A DNA stretch of 64,000 nucleotides, taken from Acestrorhynchus altus. Taxonomy: Eukaryota > Chordata > Actinopteri > Characiformes > Acestrorhynchidae. The notes below the pieces were generated by a model. That model was not told where the DNA came from. It worked only from the letters and a program-made list of their open reading frames with translations, and did no database searches. The stretch spans positions 12,729,028-12,793,027 of the forward strand of contig CM067522.1 of assembly GCA_034509495.1 (NCBI GenBank), in the 5' to 3' direction. This document shows, in pieces, positions 48,401-58,814 of this stretch (the stretch's first letter is position 1; every line of letters begins with the position of its first letter). Both the position numbers and the translations under genes were made by a program.

Positions 48401-51400
48401 TCATCTCCACCAAGACAGAAGTGAGTCCGCTGTCATTCTGAGTGACTTCATGACAGTCTGGCACAACATGGTTGTAGTCGTGGATTGCAAACGGTTGATT
48501 TCTTTCTGGCTGCAACTTTTTTGACAAAGAGTGTACATTAAAATTGTTGCATTCTTAATACTAATACTCATTTTTTTCTGATTTATTTTAAGCTGTTTAA
48601 ACCTAAGGTGTAATATATAATACGAAATTTAATACCAAATACTGACCCGCCGAAGCCCTTTCCAACTCACCCATCCTTTGAGAGGTTCCCAGGCTGGCCT
48701 TTTGTTGCATATGTCCCTGAGGATTCTCAGAACTATAAGACAGGAGTTCTTACCGCTAACTCTGACCTGAAGAAGTCAAACCAAACCTTAGCAGAATGTT
48801 TCACAGTTCGAAAAAAAGCAAAACTCATTTCAAGTTAGAAGTGCAACATTAATAGGTGAGGCAAAGAGGAAAGGGGAGTGCAAGAGAAACAGTAAATAGG
48901 GTTTGGGTTAGTCTGAGTCATTCAGAGGTGGGATGAAAGGTGTCTGATTTTGTAGCCCCACTGGACAGCATCAACATTTTCTAATTGTTTACAGTTGGGA
49001 TTGGGTTGAGAAGGTGTTTTATTTGTCTGTGGCAACGGCTACAAAACCCACATATTGCAATCTGATGGCCAACCTGGAACCATTTGGCATGTCGCAGAGA
49101 GGCCAGAGCAAGGAGGCATCTCTGCTGGTCCAGCAGATCGGACGGATCTTTTGCTTTTGTGTTTTCCACTGGTGAGAAGAGAACAGGACAGACAGACAAT
49201 AGATTCACCATGAGCTTTTCTGTCAGGACACACTGGCAGAAAAGTGGAATACTACAGTTAGGATCCCACTGATCTGACTGAGTTCAAAAGCAAGTCAAGA
49301 GAAGTTATTTCATGCAAGCCAGTTCATTCTTAAGAAAGCCTTTGTGGAGCTTTAGGAGGGGTTATTTTTGCCAACTCAAGATGCAGATCAGCGGCTTAGG
49401 CAGAGAGCAGACCAAATGTGATAACATGGGGAAAGACTAAAAATACCAGCAAGAGGCCTGGTCCACACACCAGGGAGCCGCAAACTGCAATGTAGTATTA
49501 GTGAATGTAGCCTTATTTTGGTTCACTTAGAATTTTCATGCTGGTATTTTTGTCACGTTGGTCAGATGTTTGTCATCCCAGGAGCTTAAAAAACCTGAGA
49601 AAACTAACATTCTTACCAGCCTGAGATTTAATCATTTTAAAGGAAGGTTGTGAAGGTGTTATGGCATTCTGTTTATGGCCAATGACGTTGCAATACAATA
49701 TTGTGGTCATATCACACACCCACCATTGATAACACCAACGCCCTCTGGAACCACATCAAGGAGTAAAGAGGATTCAGATAGTATGTTACAACATCACAAG
49801 ATTGAGATTTTGCAAGCAAGATGAGAGCACAATCAATGGGTAAAGAGTTACATTCTTTGTTAGTTTCCATATGATGGAAATTCAATGGTGCACAGTGAGT
49901 GTGAGAGGAAAGAACAAGAGAAAAGAAAAGCAGAGGGCCTCCAATCTCAAGACTCCCCCTCCTCACACCAGCTGCTGAGTCAAAAAAAGCACCAATCTAG
50001 AATCACCGGGATGGTGCCAACAAAGGGCTCAGATTTTGAGGTGACACAACCAGAATCTATATAAATGTCTCTTAATAAAAAAGTTCACTGAATGACGCTG
50101 TATGTACTTCTGGCCAGAGAGATTCATCACTCAGTGATGATTTCAGTCTGCAGCGCTGTATGCAGGCCTTTTTTCGACATCCCGGAAATGAGGCCGTTTA
50201 TGTGAGGAGCAAACACCACGGCTGTTACCTTGGTCTTTCTCTGGCTCTCTGCTTTTCATCTCCATTGAGGTGAGGGTGACCCTGAGAGGCAGATCAGGTC
50301 TGCTGCTTTTGAATACCAGAATAGCTGCCTCTGGAATGCATGGCTGCACTGTGTAGCTGTCCTCTGTCAGTTTCTGCAAAAGAAGAAAAAAAGGTACAGA
50401 TACATATAGCACATACAAAAGCATCCTCAATGTTGCCTCCATCAGTAGCATATTTTCACTGTCAAATGTCAGCTGTCAACGACTGATGCTTTTTTTTAAT
50501 CACAAAGAAATTTAGGTACATAATAGCTTTTCTTACAAGTAGCTTGCTTTATTTATGGCCTTCAGCTCATCTATATTGCTGGCCTGGAGGTTTCTCATCT
50601 TCCTCCTTCCTGTAGATTCTCTAGACCAGTGGTTCTCAATCCTGGTCCTGGAGTACCACCGAGTTTTCTCGCTGTACTGTACCCAGTTTGACTAAAAAAG
50701 GGCTCATCAATTAATCATTTAGTTGGATCAGGTGTGCTCCTGGTGTGGAGTCCAGGTACTCCAGGACCAGCATTAAGAACCAGTGTTCTAGACAGTTCAG
50801 GTTAAGACAGTTCTCTTGGTAATCCATCAAAGTAATACAATTGTCAGAAAACCACTTGGTAGGCTTTGTGGGCAGGTGCTTAGTCCTGCTGGAAAAAGAA
50901 ACCGGAATCTCCATGAAGGTTGTCAGCAGATGGAACCATGAAGTTCTCAAACATCTCCTAGTAGATGTTACGTTGACTCTGCACTAGATAAAACCCAGTG
51001 GACCAACACCAACAGATGACATGATGCCCTAAACCATCACAGACTGTGGACAATTCATACTGGACTGTAGACACTTTGGATTCTGTGAAATGCAAAATTT
51101 ACTTTTCACCTGAAAAGAGGATTTTGCTGCACTGAGCAGTCATTTTCTCCTTAGCCCAGCACTTTGGACTTGTCTCTGCTTCAGGAGGGGCTTGGTATGT
51201 TGCAGTTGTAGCCCTTTTCTTGGAGAAGATTGTGTGTGGTGGCTTGTAATGTACTGCTATCAGCCTCTGTTCGCACCTTGTGAAATTCCGGAATGGACTT
51301 TTCTTTACAATCCTTTCAAGGCTGTGGTCACCCATGTTAGAGACCATCCATGCCTATGATAGTCTTTTGGGCAATTGTCAATTCAGTCTGCATGTGCTCA

Positions 51401-54400
51401 ACTATTACAGTATAGTATAGTATATGTATACTATTACAGTATAGTATTTATATAGCTTGAATAGTAATTTACTCAAAATTAAAGTATTCTAATCATTTGA
51501 GATACTGCATAAGGCAGTATAATATTCTGAGGAATATACTTGCATTTCTTAAAAGTTAACATTGTCTTGTCGTGCTGCAGGGTAGCTTAATCCAGGACAC
51601 TTATCTAGCTTCTGTCAGTTTTAAATAAGCTTGCAGTGTTGTAATTAAACTTGTTTTGCCACAGCCTAACTACGTCCAGAGGAAAGTAGCTGATAGCTTG
51701 GATAATTACATTGCTGGAGCAGCCCCCCAACCCAGACTGTAAAAATAATCACTGGAGCACTTCAGACATTTAGGTTATTTTAGATATGGACACACACTCA
51801 GCAGTTTCAGATCAGTTTTGAAGTTTTTGAATTGGAAATGTTTGAATAATCCTAGCAAACCTTCATCTGTAGTGGCAGGTTGGTGCAGATTGTGAGAAGG
51901 AGCTTTTTGGTGGGCTGGTCTCGGCACAGCAAGACCAGTTCCATGTCCATCACCCCTTTGATCAGGAGTCCCTTAGCCACTGATCCAACTCGTACCACAC
52001 CAACTAATGGCCCAGCACACCTGAACAAAACCAAAATGAACCACATGAACAACCAACAGCAGAGCTTAATAAAACATCAGACCAGATACACCTGGTAAAA
52101 TGAATAGTGTGTTCTTTGATGTTGATTCGAAATGCGATTGTTAAAAACAATTAGAACTTATACTTGGCAAACAAGACTCCAATAAGATGCAAGTTTAATA
52201 AGAGTCTTGGAGTTTGTCCAGAGGTTCTAGTGATCTGTTAAAGAAAATGAGTATGAGTCTAGAAAATAACTGTTGAAATTTGAATTCAACAACACCACAG
52301 CAATACCCCTCCCTTCAGTGCTCCACCCCAGAAAATTCATGCATGCATGTTGCCAAGGTAATGACTTCCAGACCAAATTAAAGTTTTTAATGGTCCGACA
52401 TTCTTCTGTGCAGCGGCTTCTCTGCCATCTATACTAGTGTGTACAATGCATTTTCTTCCACACACCCCCTGTCCCTCTTGTCCACCTGTGCATGAACAGG
52501 AACACCCCCTAGATTTTTATTTTTTCCCAGAGCACAAACAGACCGGAAAGCTGGTGAATTTAACAAAAGTGTCATGAATTGAAATTGCACACAGTTCCTA
52601 TAATGCAGTTTGAAAAAACAATAAATAATACCCAAAAAATGAATTGCTTCCTAACAATCTCTGCTGCAATTTGTTTGAAGTAAAAAAAAAAGATAACACC
52701 ACAAACATCGATCTGAACCAAACAGATGAAGTAATCTCCTCTTTGTCTCTTTGTATATCTGCTTTTGTACATTCAGAATCCGAATTTCTGATGATGACAG
52801 CATAGTTCAGAAAGTTTGTCACATACATCATCCAATAATCAATTTGGACTTCTGTTTACACAATAGGTCAATGTGAACTAGACATTGTTTGGTGTGGATC
52901 ATCAGACCTTTCAGTTTAATCCGAACAAAAATAGCAGGTGTGAAAGGTGCTGTGAAAAAAAACACAGACCAACAGAATTATGGCAATGTGAATGGATGGC
53001 TCAAACTTTTGGACCAATTATGAGAAGTTTAGGCAGGCTATAGTCACAAATCAAACAATAAAAGGTGAAAATGTCATATTGTGCTGAAATCCGTCTCTCC
53101 TTCGCATGCACGTACAACAACCAGCAATACGGATGAGAACCAATTCCTGTAGATTTAATCTTATTTATAAATATAAACAAAAGGAATCAGAGGGCATTCT
53201 GCCACACTAACTCCACCAGAAGACATACATGCCCTTGAGTCGGATTCTCACCTGGAAAGGCAATTCGCTGAATCCATAATCAAGTATAGGGAGACAAAGC
53301 CCTGCAACACAGTATCATTGTATGATTTTGGTCCAAATTAGGGCTGGGCAATATATCTATATTAATATCTACAGTGCCTTGGGAAAGTATTCTTGGCTTT
53401 TGCCTATTTTGTTACATTACAACCTGGATTTAAATGTTTTTATAATCTGAATTGTATGTGATGCAGCTGCACAAAATACCAACAAATAAGTTGGTGAAGT
53501 GAAATGAGAAAAAAATATATAAAAATATATATATATTTGAAAATAAAGAACTGAAAATTGGGATATGCATATGGGTCTTAGTTATGAAGCCCCTAAATAG
53601 CTGTGGTGCAACCAATGAGCTTCAGCAGTCACATGCTTGGTGAAATGAAGTCCACCTGTGCACAATCTGTCAGTATATACACACCTTTTCTGAAAGTCCC
53701 CCTGCAACACCATTAAGCAAAAGGCACCACTAACCAAACAACACAACCATGAAGACCAAAGAGATATCCAAACAAGTCAAGGACAAAGTTGTTGAGAAGT
53801 ACAATTCAGGGTTGCGTTAAAAAACTCTCAAACCAGGAATGAAGGGCATTAATCAGAAAGATAGCACAGACACCAACACAGTTAATCCTGAAGGAGCTGC
53901 AGAGTTCCCAAGCAGAGACTGCAGTGTCTGTCCATACTACCACAATAACCCGTACACTGCGCAGAGCTGGGCCTTATGGAAGAGTGGCCAGAAAATGCCT
54001 TTACTTACAGACAAAAATAGGAAGGTGCTCTGGTCAGATGAAACCAAAATTGAATTTTTCATCCACCAAGGAAACCACTGTGTCTGGTACAAAACCAAAA
54101 CATCTCTTCACCTCAAGAACACCATCCCCACAGTGAAACATGGGGGTGGCAGCATCATGATGTTTTTTAGCAGCAGGGACTGGGAAACTGAGTGAAGGGG
54201 AAGGTGGATGGTGCTAAATACAGGGATATTCTTAAGCACAACCCGTTTCGGTCTGTCAATGATTTGAGCCTGGGACAGAGGTTCACCTTCCAACAGGACA
54301 ATGATCCAAAGCATACTGCTATAGAAACACTTGGTTTAAGGGGAAACATTCAACTGTATTAGAATGGCCTGGTCAAAGCTCAAAGCCCTAGCAAAACACA

Positions 54401-55318
54401 AAAAATGCCAACAGTTGTGAATACTTTCACAAGCCACTCTATATCAGGATATAAACAGAGAGTGATATGGGCTGAGGTGACATAGTTTAAACTGAGATTT
54501 AAAGTTTATAAATAATGCTGTGTTTCAATCTTGCAGAAACCTTTTTCTGCTCCCATGCTTTGCTCCAACCCTGCTCCCCTCCACCTCCATTCATGATCTC
54601 ATTTACACACTATAGAGGTAGAGGGAGAATAAGACCAAGTGTGCGTAAAAATTAAATGATCAAATTTCATATTTAAATATAGTAAAAAAGATGGAAGGTG
54701 TCCTAATTTTCACATGTATTTTTCAGATCATATATCGTATTTCACCGCTCAGCTAAAATATATTGTTTGTCCATTTTTTGTACATATCGCTCAGCCCTAG
54801 GCCAAATCAAAACAGCCAGACAAGTTAAAATGAGCCATAAAGTAACTTACTTTGAGTTAGGCTCTGCAGGGTCCTTAGACAAAGCAACACTAGCACTTGT
54901 CAGATTAGCTAGCCAGTCTGAGACCTGCTTTAGGCCTCCTTCCACAGCTGACACCAGAGACTGGACAGCGTCCAGCTCTTCAGCGGATGGGTATATGGCT
55001 GAGTGTTTGGCCATGACGTATGAGTCATCACTGGCCAAAGATCCTGGAGAATTCTGAAAGACAGATACACCATATCACAATAATATGCAACATGATTATG
55101 TAACATGTCTGGGTTTCCCACGAAGCATCTTTACACCAAGATGATTCTTAAATGGTCAAGTGAGTATTATACTGAAAACTCTCTCAATGTTAAGATAATC
55201 ATTTAAAATTATTTGTACATAAGATGCAGGGCGCAGGTCATTAAGCATGCATGAATAAGTGTACAATCATATGTCCACACTTGTCATTTGGGCTTACATC
55301 ACTGTTCTCCTCCATCAT
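40282..55318 (-). CDS. strbp-like: STRBP/ILF3-family dsRNA-binding protein with DZF domain and a single dsRBD
   Basis: Fifteen coding exons join without a frame break into 549 residues. Relatives (STRBP, ILF3/NF90) bind double-stranded RNA and pair with ILF2/NF45 through the DZF domain, mostly in the nucleus. From N to C: start MMEENSD; the family N-terminus with YVMAKHSAIYPSAEELDAVQ (about residues 19-38); the DZF core with VGSVAKGLLIKGVMDMELVL, LDQQRCLLALASLRHAKWFQ and GPGEALRRVL, ending about residue 330; a Ser/Lys-rich linker (344-397); one dsRBD (398-470) with GKNPVMELNEKRRGL and GPNKKMAKANAALAAIERLF; basic stretches (NKRKR, REKRR); and a Tyr/Pro-rich tail. IYPS, FRGxGPNKK and the GYG-rich tail favour STRBP over ILF3. 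STRBP is about 670 residues with two dsRBDs; here dsRBD1 is absent. Introns carry several Tc1 fossils. The family is sure; the exact orthology is not. Confidence 0.88.
40650..41470 (-). mobile_element. Tc1-like transposase fossil
   Basis: Minus-strand frames read VKHLENIHVWGCFSPRSVGS (about 40985), ending DEQIIEILGP, the region before the Tc1 'NSPDLNPIEN' block. The N-terminal half is decayed at 41470-41000. It lies in the strbp-like 3' terminal intron. Confidence 0.7.
41570..41940 (-). mobile_element. Second Tc1-like fragment
   Basis: The minus-strand frame 41805-41566 reads KWWRQHHAVGMFFSRRDWGN, then YMDILEQNLLQSVSDFEPG, the transposase catalytic stretch. The right end shares the terminal phrase (aaaaagccaaggagggtgaa) with the MITE at 18968-19276. 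Confidence 0.7.
43195..45118 (-). CDS. strbp-like: strbp-like dsRBD exons
   Basis: Exon 45118-44984 (135 bp) encodes GKSQGPVLTARGKNPVMELN, then EKRRGLSYDLITENGE and QRFIIE. Exon 43335-43195 (141 bp) encodes VQVDGQRFRGCGPNKKMAK, then ANAALAAIERLFS and NKRKRSYTK. Together they form a full alpha-beta-beta-beta-alpha dsRBD, with the helix-2 KKxAK motif that contacts the RNA backbone. The intron between them holds a Tc1 remnant at 43620-44180. Confidence 0.93.
43620..44180 (-). mobile_element. Tc1-like fossil in the strbp-like dsRBD intron
   Basis: Minus-strand pieces are RDGLERIVNKLGELHKEWTQ and AGVNESRATLHRRLQE (about 44100-43990), then MDESKLCIS (43906), decayed forms of a Tc1 transposase. The same subfamily recurs at 50790-51370. 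Confidence 0.75.
45434..45720 (-). CDS. strbp-like: strbp-like linker exons (where dsRBD1 would be)
   Basis: Exon 45720-45655 (66 bp) encodes GMSQKKLCEAEMKEEPRSKK and MN, with a nuclear-localisation-like basic patch. Exon 45528-45434 (95 bp) encodes SAKDKPDAENKAKTL and a Ser/Thr/Lys-rich run ending SSSSAK. In STRBP and ILF3 this place holds dsRBD1 (family knowledge). The introns on either side are only 82, 126 and 315 bp and show no dsRBD coding. Confidence 0.8.
45803..55053 (-). CDS. strbp-like: strbp-like exons encoding the N-terminus and DZF domain
   Basis: Exons in transcript order: 55053-54851 (203 bp), 52020-51861 (160), 50373-50229 (145), 49168-49074 (95), 48766-48671 (96), 46324-46213 (112), 46098-46001 (98) and 45902-45803 (100). 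All have AG/GT junctions and the phases match throughout. The products align in order with the DZF region: SGKNSCLIVLRILRDICNK and WEPLKGW, ALELICEKAVATSYRPLGPG, GPGLRDPCEKEQVDTLSAMT, HSLRLLAFGQIHKFLQMDPL. The acidic spacer that follows the N-terminus in STRBP and ILF3 is shortened here. Confidence 0.9.
46937..46985. mobile_element. Solitary terminus of a non-autonomous DNA element
   Basis: actacaaggacaaaagtatt matches the ends of the repeats at 11198-11912 and 58513-58800. No partner end is seen nearby. Confidence 0.35.
47813..48545 (-). mobile_element. Tc1-like element in an strbp-like intron
   Basis: Left end atcaaaaaatagttgcacaa; right end gcaacttttttgacaaagag, inverted. Minus-strand frame 48387-48085 carries FIVWGAIPSNARSPLFFITG, then TLTAHIYINYVLQTVALPLL, the Tc1 catalytic region. 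About 0.73 kb, internally shortened. Confidence 0.75.
50637..50785. mobile_element. hAT-type MITE, second copy
   Basis: 149 bp between CTCTAGAC (50629-50636) and TTCTAGAC (50786-50793), a 7-of-8 target duplication. The termini CAGTGGTTCTCAATCCTGG and, complemented, CACTGGTTCTTAATGCTGG are inverted repeats. Same family as 28048-28197. Confidence 0.8.
50790..51370 (-). mobile_element. Tc1-like fossil next to the hAT MITE
   Basis: Minus-strand pieces are DHSLERIVKKSPFRNFTRCE (about 51340) and PTKWFSDNCITLMDYQE (about 50870), matching the subfamily at 43620-44180. Confidence 0.7.
53367..54440 (+). mobile_element. Tc1-like element in an strbp-like intron
   Basis: Left end tacagtgccttgggaaagta; right end gtgaatactttcacaagcca. 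Plus-strand frames: CPYYHNNPYTAQSWALWKSG, SDETKIEFFIHQGNHCVWYK and TIPTVKHGGGSIMMFFSSRD, which contain the SDETKI and KHGGGS transposase motifs. Frameshifts follow. It lies antisense to the host gene. Confidence 0.85.
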
Positions 55319-55439
55319 GAATTACAGAATAGTGATGAGGACAGTGCCACAACAGAACTGAGCTGAAATCTTCATTTATCAACTGTTTGGCTCCACTTCA
55401 AATCTCCGGCATGTCCTTGTAATCCCAAAAATGGAAGAC
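55298..55439 (-). CDS. strbp-like: strbp-like exon 2: 5' UTR and start codon
   Basis: Acceptor tgattttag|GTCTTCC and donor GAT|gtaagc. The CDS starts at ATG 55318-55316, with a second ATG directly after it that has the better Kozak context (A at -3, G at +4). An in-frame TAA lies two codons upstream, which fixes the N-terminus as MMEENSD or MEENSD. Coding bases are 55298-55318; the remainder is 5' UTR. Confidence 0.75.
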
Positions 55440-56488
55440 CTAAAATCAAAACAGGATTTATGAAGAATCAAGACATTGCTGCACACAACTTCTTGCATCC
55501 TCTCTACAGATGTATTGAGTTATATAATGCAGGATCATGACTATGTTGGAATTGGCCTCTTCAGTTCAGTTGAAGTTAAAGCTGGCATAAAAGTACATTA
55601 AACTACAAAAACATGCAAAACTGGCCTCCGGTTCTACACGTTAAACAGCTGAAACAAACTGTTACATAAATACCTGCAACAACTGCAGTTCCCATGTCCT
55701 TTAAAGACATTACTGATAATATGGTTACTTACAATGGCATGCCAAATCAAAATATTTGATTATGAAGTGGTGTAACTTCAGGGGACAGCTTAGGAATACA
55801 GAGTCCTGTATAAGTTGTGAGGTGTTATCCTGTGAGTGAGGCTGAAAACTGGCCAGTGCGCTCATGTCAAGATGATGTGAATTAGCAGAGTTCAATTGAA
55901 GCATGATAGTGAAAGCACCACACCACACACATCCTGCAGGTCAGTGCAGTGTTCTTTAACTTCAGTGAGATATGGAAGGAGCAAGGTTGCTAACTTCTTC
56001 CTAGTGGACTGGAAATGGCATGGTCTCAATAGTTTTGGGTTGATGATGGCAGTGGTTCCATAGTGGTGTGGGAGTGTATTCACACAGCATGGGTTGGGTC
56101 CACTGGTTGCATAAACTCATAATTGACCCCTACATAATCAGCCCTTCATGGACATCATTTACCCTCTCAATGATTGGATATTATCCTGCTGGAATGCACC
56201 AGGCAATCAGGTGAAATCTGAATTGTTTCAAGGAGCATGTTCATCTGAAATGAGCGTGACTGAACACTTCTAGGATTTGGTGGAGAGGTCCATTTACACC
56301 TGAAATCCAGCACCACCAAGTACCACAGAGCTATGTGTGGCTGTCCAGACCTCATCTGATCACTGGTGAAGCTGAGGCATAGATTGTCTTGTCATAGTTT
56401 CTATCTTATGAACTTTGGCATATCAGATGCATTTCAACCATAGGTGTTTGAAAAGAATATCACTGGATCAAGTATCGGATACATACTG

Positions 56489-56519
56489 ATGGATGGATGG
56501 ATGGATGGATGGATGGATG

Positions 56520-56573
<54 letters not shown>
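56489..56573. repeat. Compound (GGAT)n/(ATAG)n microsatellite
   Basis: About eight GGAT units followed by about thirteen ATAG units, directly left of a Tc1 fragment in the first strbp-like intron. Confidence 0.95.
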
Positions 56574-56574
<1 letters not shown>

Positions 56575-56935
56575 TCCATCTGGAAGTTTCTCCTGTCTCA
56601 ACACAGTAACGTTGGAGCTCTGTCAGAGTGAGCATTGGGTTCATTCAGTTTGGCAGGGCGGCCAGCTCTATGAAGAGTCCTGGTGGTTCCAAACTTCCTC
56701 CATTTACAGATGATGGAGGCCACTGTGCTCACTGGGACCTTTAATGTAGCAGATTTTTTTCTGTGCCCTTCTATAGATCTGTGTTTTTATAAAATCCTGT
56801 CTCAGAGATTTACAGACTTCATGGCTTGGTTTGTGCTCTGACATGCACTGTCTATTATGGGACCTTATATAAACAAGTGTGTGCCTTACACATAAAATGT
56901 GCAAAAAGTGAAACACACAGAATACTTTCTGGATG
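56575..56935 (-). mobile_element. Tc1-like fragment
   Basis: The plus strand 56580-56750 is very similar to 24010-24200 (gagctctgtcagagtgagca; tttacagatgatggaggcca), which encodes the transposase N-terminus on the minus strand. The right end has the eroded aatactttctgga terminus. Confidence 0.75.
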
Positions 56936-57217
56936 AACGGCATCTTTTTGATCAAAACATGGTTAAATTCACAAAACAAATACATTTTGTTAATGTTTAC
57001 ATCTCAAATGAAGTAAATAGGAGTAGGACCTCCAGAAAACATTGTCATGTGTCTCCTGTAAATAATGTTCTCATGTTTTGATAAATAAAAGTACAAATGA
57101 ACCTCGACTTCTAAAGGTTAACCACGTTCAGCCCCTCAGCTCTGTGTACTTCTTAACATCACAAAAGCTCCAGAGCCTGAGGGAGACAGAAGAGGACATG
57201 GTCCTGCTTCACTCGAG

Positions 57218-57219
<2 letters not shown>

Positions 57220-57264
<45 letters not shown>
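57220..57264. repeat. (GA)n microsatellite
   Basis: About 22 AG units on the plus strand, on the downstream side of the probable strbp-like first exon. Confidence 0.98.
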
Positions 57265-57266
<2 letters not shown>

Positions 57267-57393
57267 GGCTGGTGGTTTTGATAAACATGCACTGCAGCAT
57301 CGTTCTCTCTCTGAAATCTGAGGAGTTGATAAGTGGTCGAGCCCGCAAAGCACCAACAAACTGTCCGGACAGAGAACCGGGTTCTGCACTTAC

Positions 57394-57492
57394 CGCCTCA
57401 GCGCGAGGAGACAGAGAGACGTCCTACAACGTTCTTTTATCAGCTCAGGTGTGCAAAGCCTTTCTCCTTCTGTGTGACCGCGTGTGTGTGTG

Positions 57493-57537
<45 letters not shown>

Positions 57538-57620
57538 GCAGCACTGTGGCGCAGGCGCGTACTGCTAGAGCAGCAAGTGCTTCATCTTTGCACCAACACT
57601 TCTGCTTCTTCTCTGTTTAA
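57394..57620 (-). promoter_or_regulatory. strbp-like: Probable strbp-like first (noncoding) exon and promoter region
   Basis: On the minus strand a strong donor, GAGGCG|gtaagtgc, lies at 57393-57392, in the most CpG-rich stretch of this part of the window (57340-57560). No long reading frame precedes it, so it would be an untranslated exon spliced to 55439. The transcription start cannot be fixed; the upper limit given is only the end of the GC-rich zone. It is flanked by (GA)n at 57220-57264 and (CT)n at 57499-57534. Confidence 0.5.
57499..57534. repeat. (CT)n microsatellite
   Basis: About 18 CT units on the plus strand, on the upstream side of the probable strbp-like first exon, complementary to the (GA)n 235 bp away. 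Confidence 0.98.
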
Positions 57621-57730
57621 AGCGCTGCTGGTTATAATGATACAATTATCAGAGTGTAAAAATATATAAAATGTAAAAATATATTCAAATGTAATGATCA
57701 CATTACAGTAAAGATAATAATGAGCTTGTG

Positions 57731-57812
57731 TTGCATCATTGTTTACTGTGTAACATTGTTTACTGTGTTGCATCATTGTTTACTGTGTAACATTGTTTAC
57801 TGTGTAACATCA
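57731..57812. repeat. Short minisatellite
   Basis: Four to five copies of a unit containing cattgtttactgtgt, separated alternately by aa and tgcat. Confidence 0.85.
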
Positions 57813-58019
57813 TTGCTGCACTGTCTCTGTTGTAACCTACCAGTAAGCTGTGCATCAGAAGGAACTGAGCTCAGTGTTCACTCTCCAGTCTGTTTGCATG
57901 AAGTGAAATTAAAATTGATTATTTGGGTTTGTGTCACTTCATTTACAGAACATGCCTACAACTTTGAACATTTGATATTTATTTTTTGATTGTGATGCAA
58001 ACAACAAGTAAAAAAAAAA

Positions 58020-58340
58020 AACTTCAGTGTGCATTACTGGACTATTCACATCTCTTAAGTCAGTACTTTATAGAGCCTCCTTTTGCAGCAAGTCACTTTA
58101 TATAAATCTCTAGGAGCTGCCAAGTCCACTGGGATTTTTGCCCATTCCTCAAGGCAGAACTGCTCCATTTCCTTGAAGTTAGATGGTTTCTGCTGGTGAA
58201 AAGCAAACCTCAACTTTGACCACAGATTCTCACTTGGATAAGGTATGGGCTTTAACGAGGCCATTTCAATTAATTTACACATTCCTTTAGCAGGTTTCAG
58301 ATGGTTTAAATCAGGGGTGTCCAATCCAAATCGCTGGAAT
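58020..58340 (-). mobile_element. Tc1-like 3' fragment
   Basis: Minus-strand frame 58324-58055 reads ENLWSKLRFAFHQQKPSNFK, then EMEQFCLEEWAKIPV, the C-terminal part of a Tc1 transposase. Confidence 0.75.
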
Positions 58341-58512
58341 AAAAAACTGCAGCTGTCTGAAAGGGATGTTTGGGTGCTAACCCGGTGTGTATCCAGAAAA
58401 TGTCATTCCCAAGACAAATTGACGCTGTATTGACAGCAAAAGGAGGCCCTCATACACCATACTAATAAATTATTGTGGTCTAAAACCAGGTGTTTCAGCT
58501 TCATTTTTCAAC

Positions 58513-58800
58513 AGCTATACATTATATGGACAAGAATATTGGGATGCCTGCTCATTTAGAATTTTTTCCAAAATGGATATTGCAATTATTTTTTGTTGCT
58601 TTTCTTAGAATAACTGTCTCTGCTGTTTACCAGAAGCTTTCTACAAGATACGATTGCATTCACTGACAAGAACATTAGTGAGGTCAATGGACAATCACCA
58701 CCCAATCTCATCCCAAAAGTATTGGATGGAGCAACACATTTCCACTGCTCCACAGCTCAGTGCTGGGGGGCTTTATACCACATTTGCCCACACCTGGCAT
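58513..58800. mobile_element. Non-autonomous DNA element, second copy
   Basis: It starts tatatggacaagaatattgg and contains cagctcagtgctggggggct and gcattcactgacaagaacat, matching in inverse orientation the interior of 11198-11912. Confidence 0.55.
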
Positions 58801-58814
58801 TTAGCATGGTGCTA

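Noticed and set aside
57136..57620. Several frames with poly-(Ser-Leu) or poly-(Glu-Arg)
   Set aside because: Artefacts of the GA and CT microsatellites; the one supported signal here is the splice donor at 57393.
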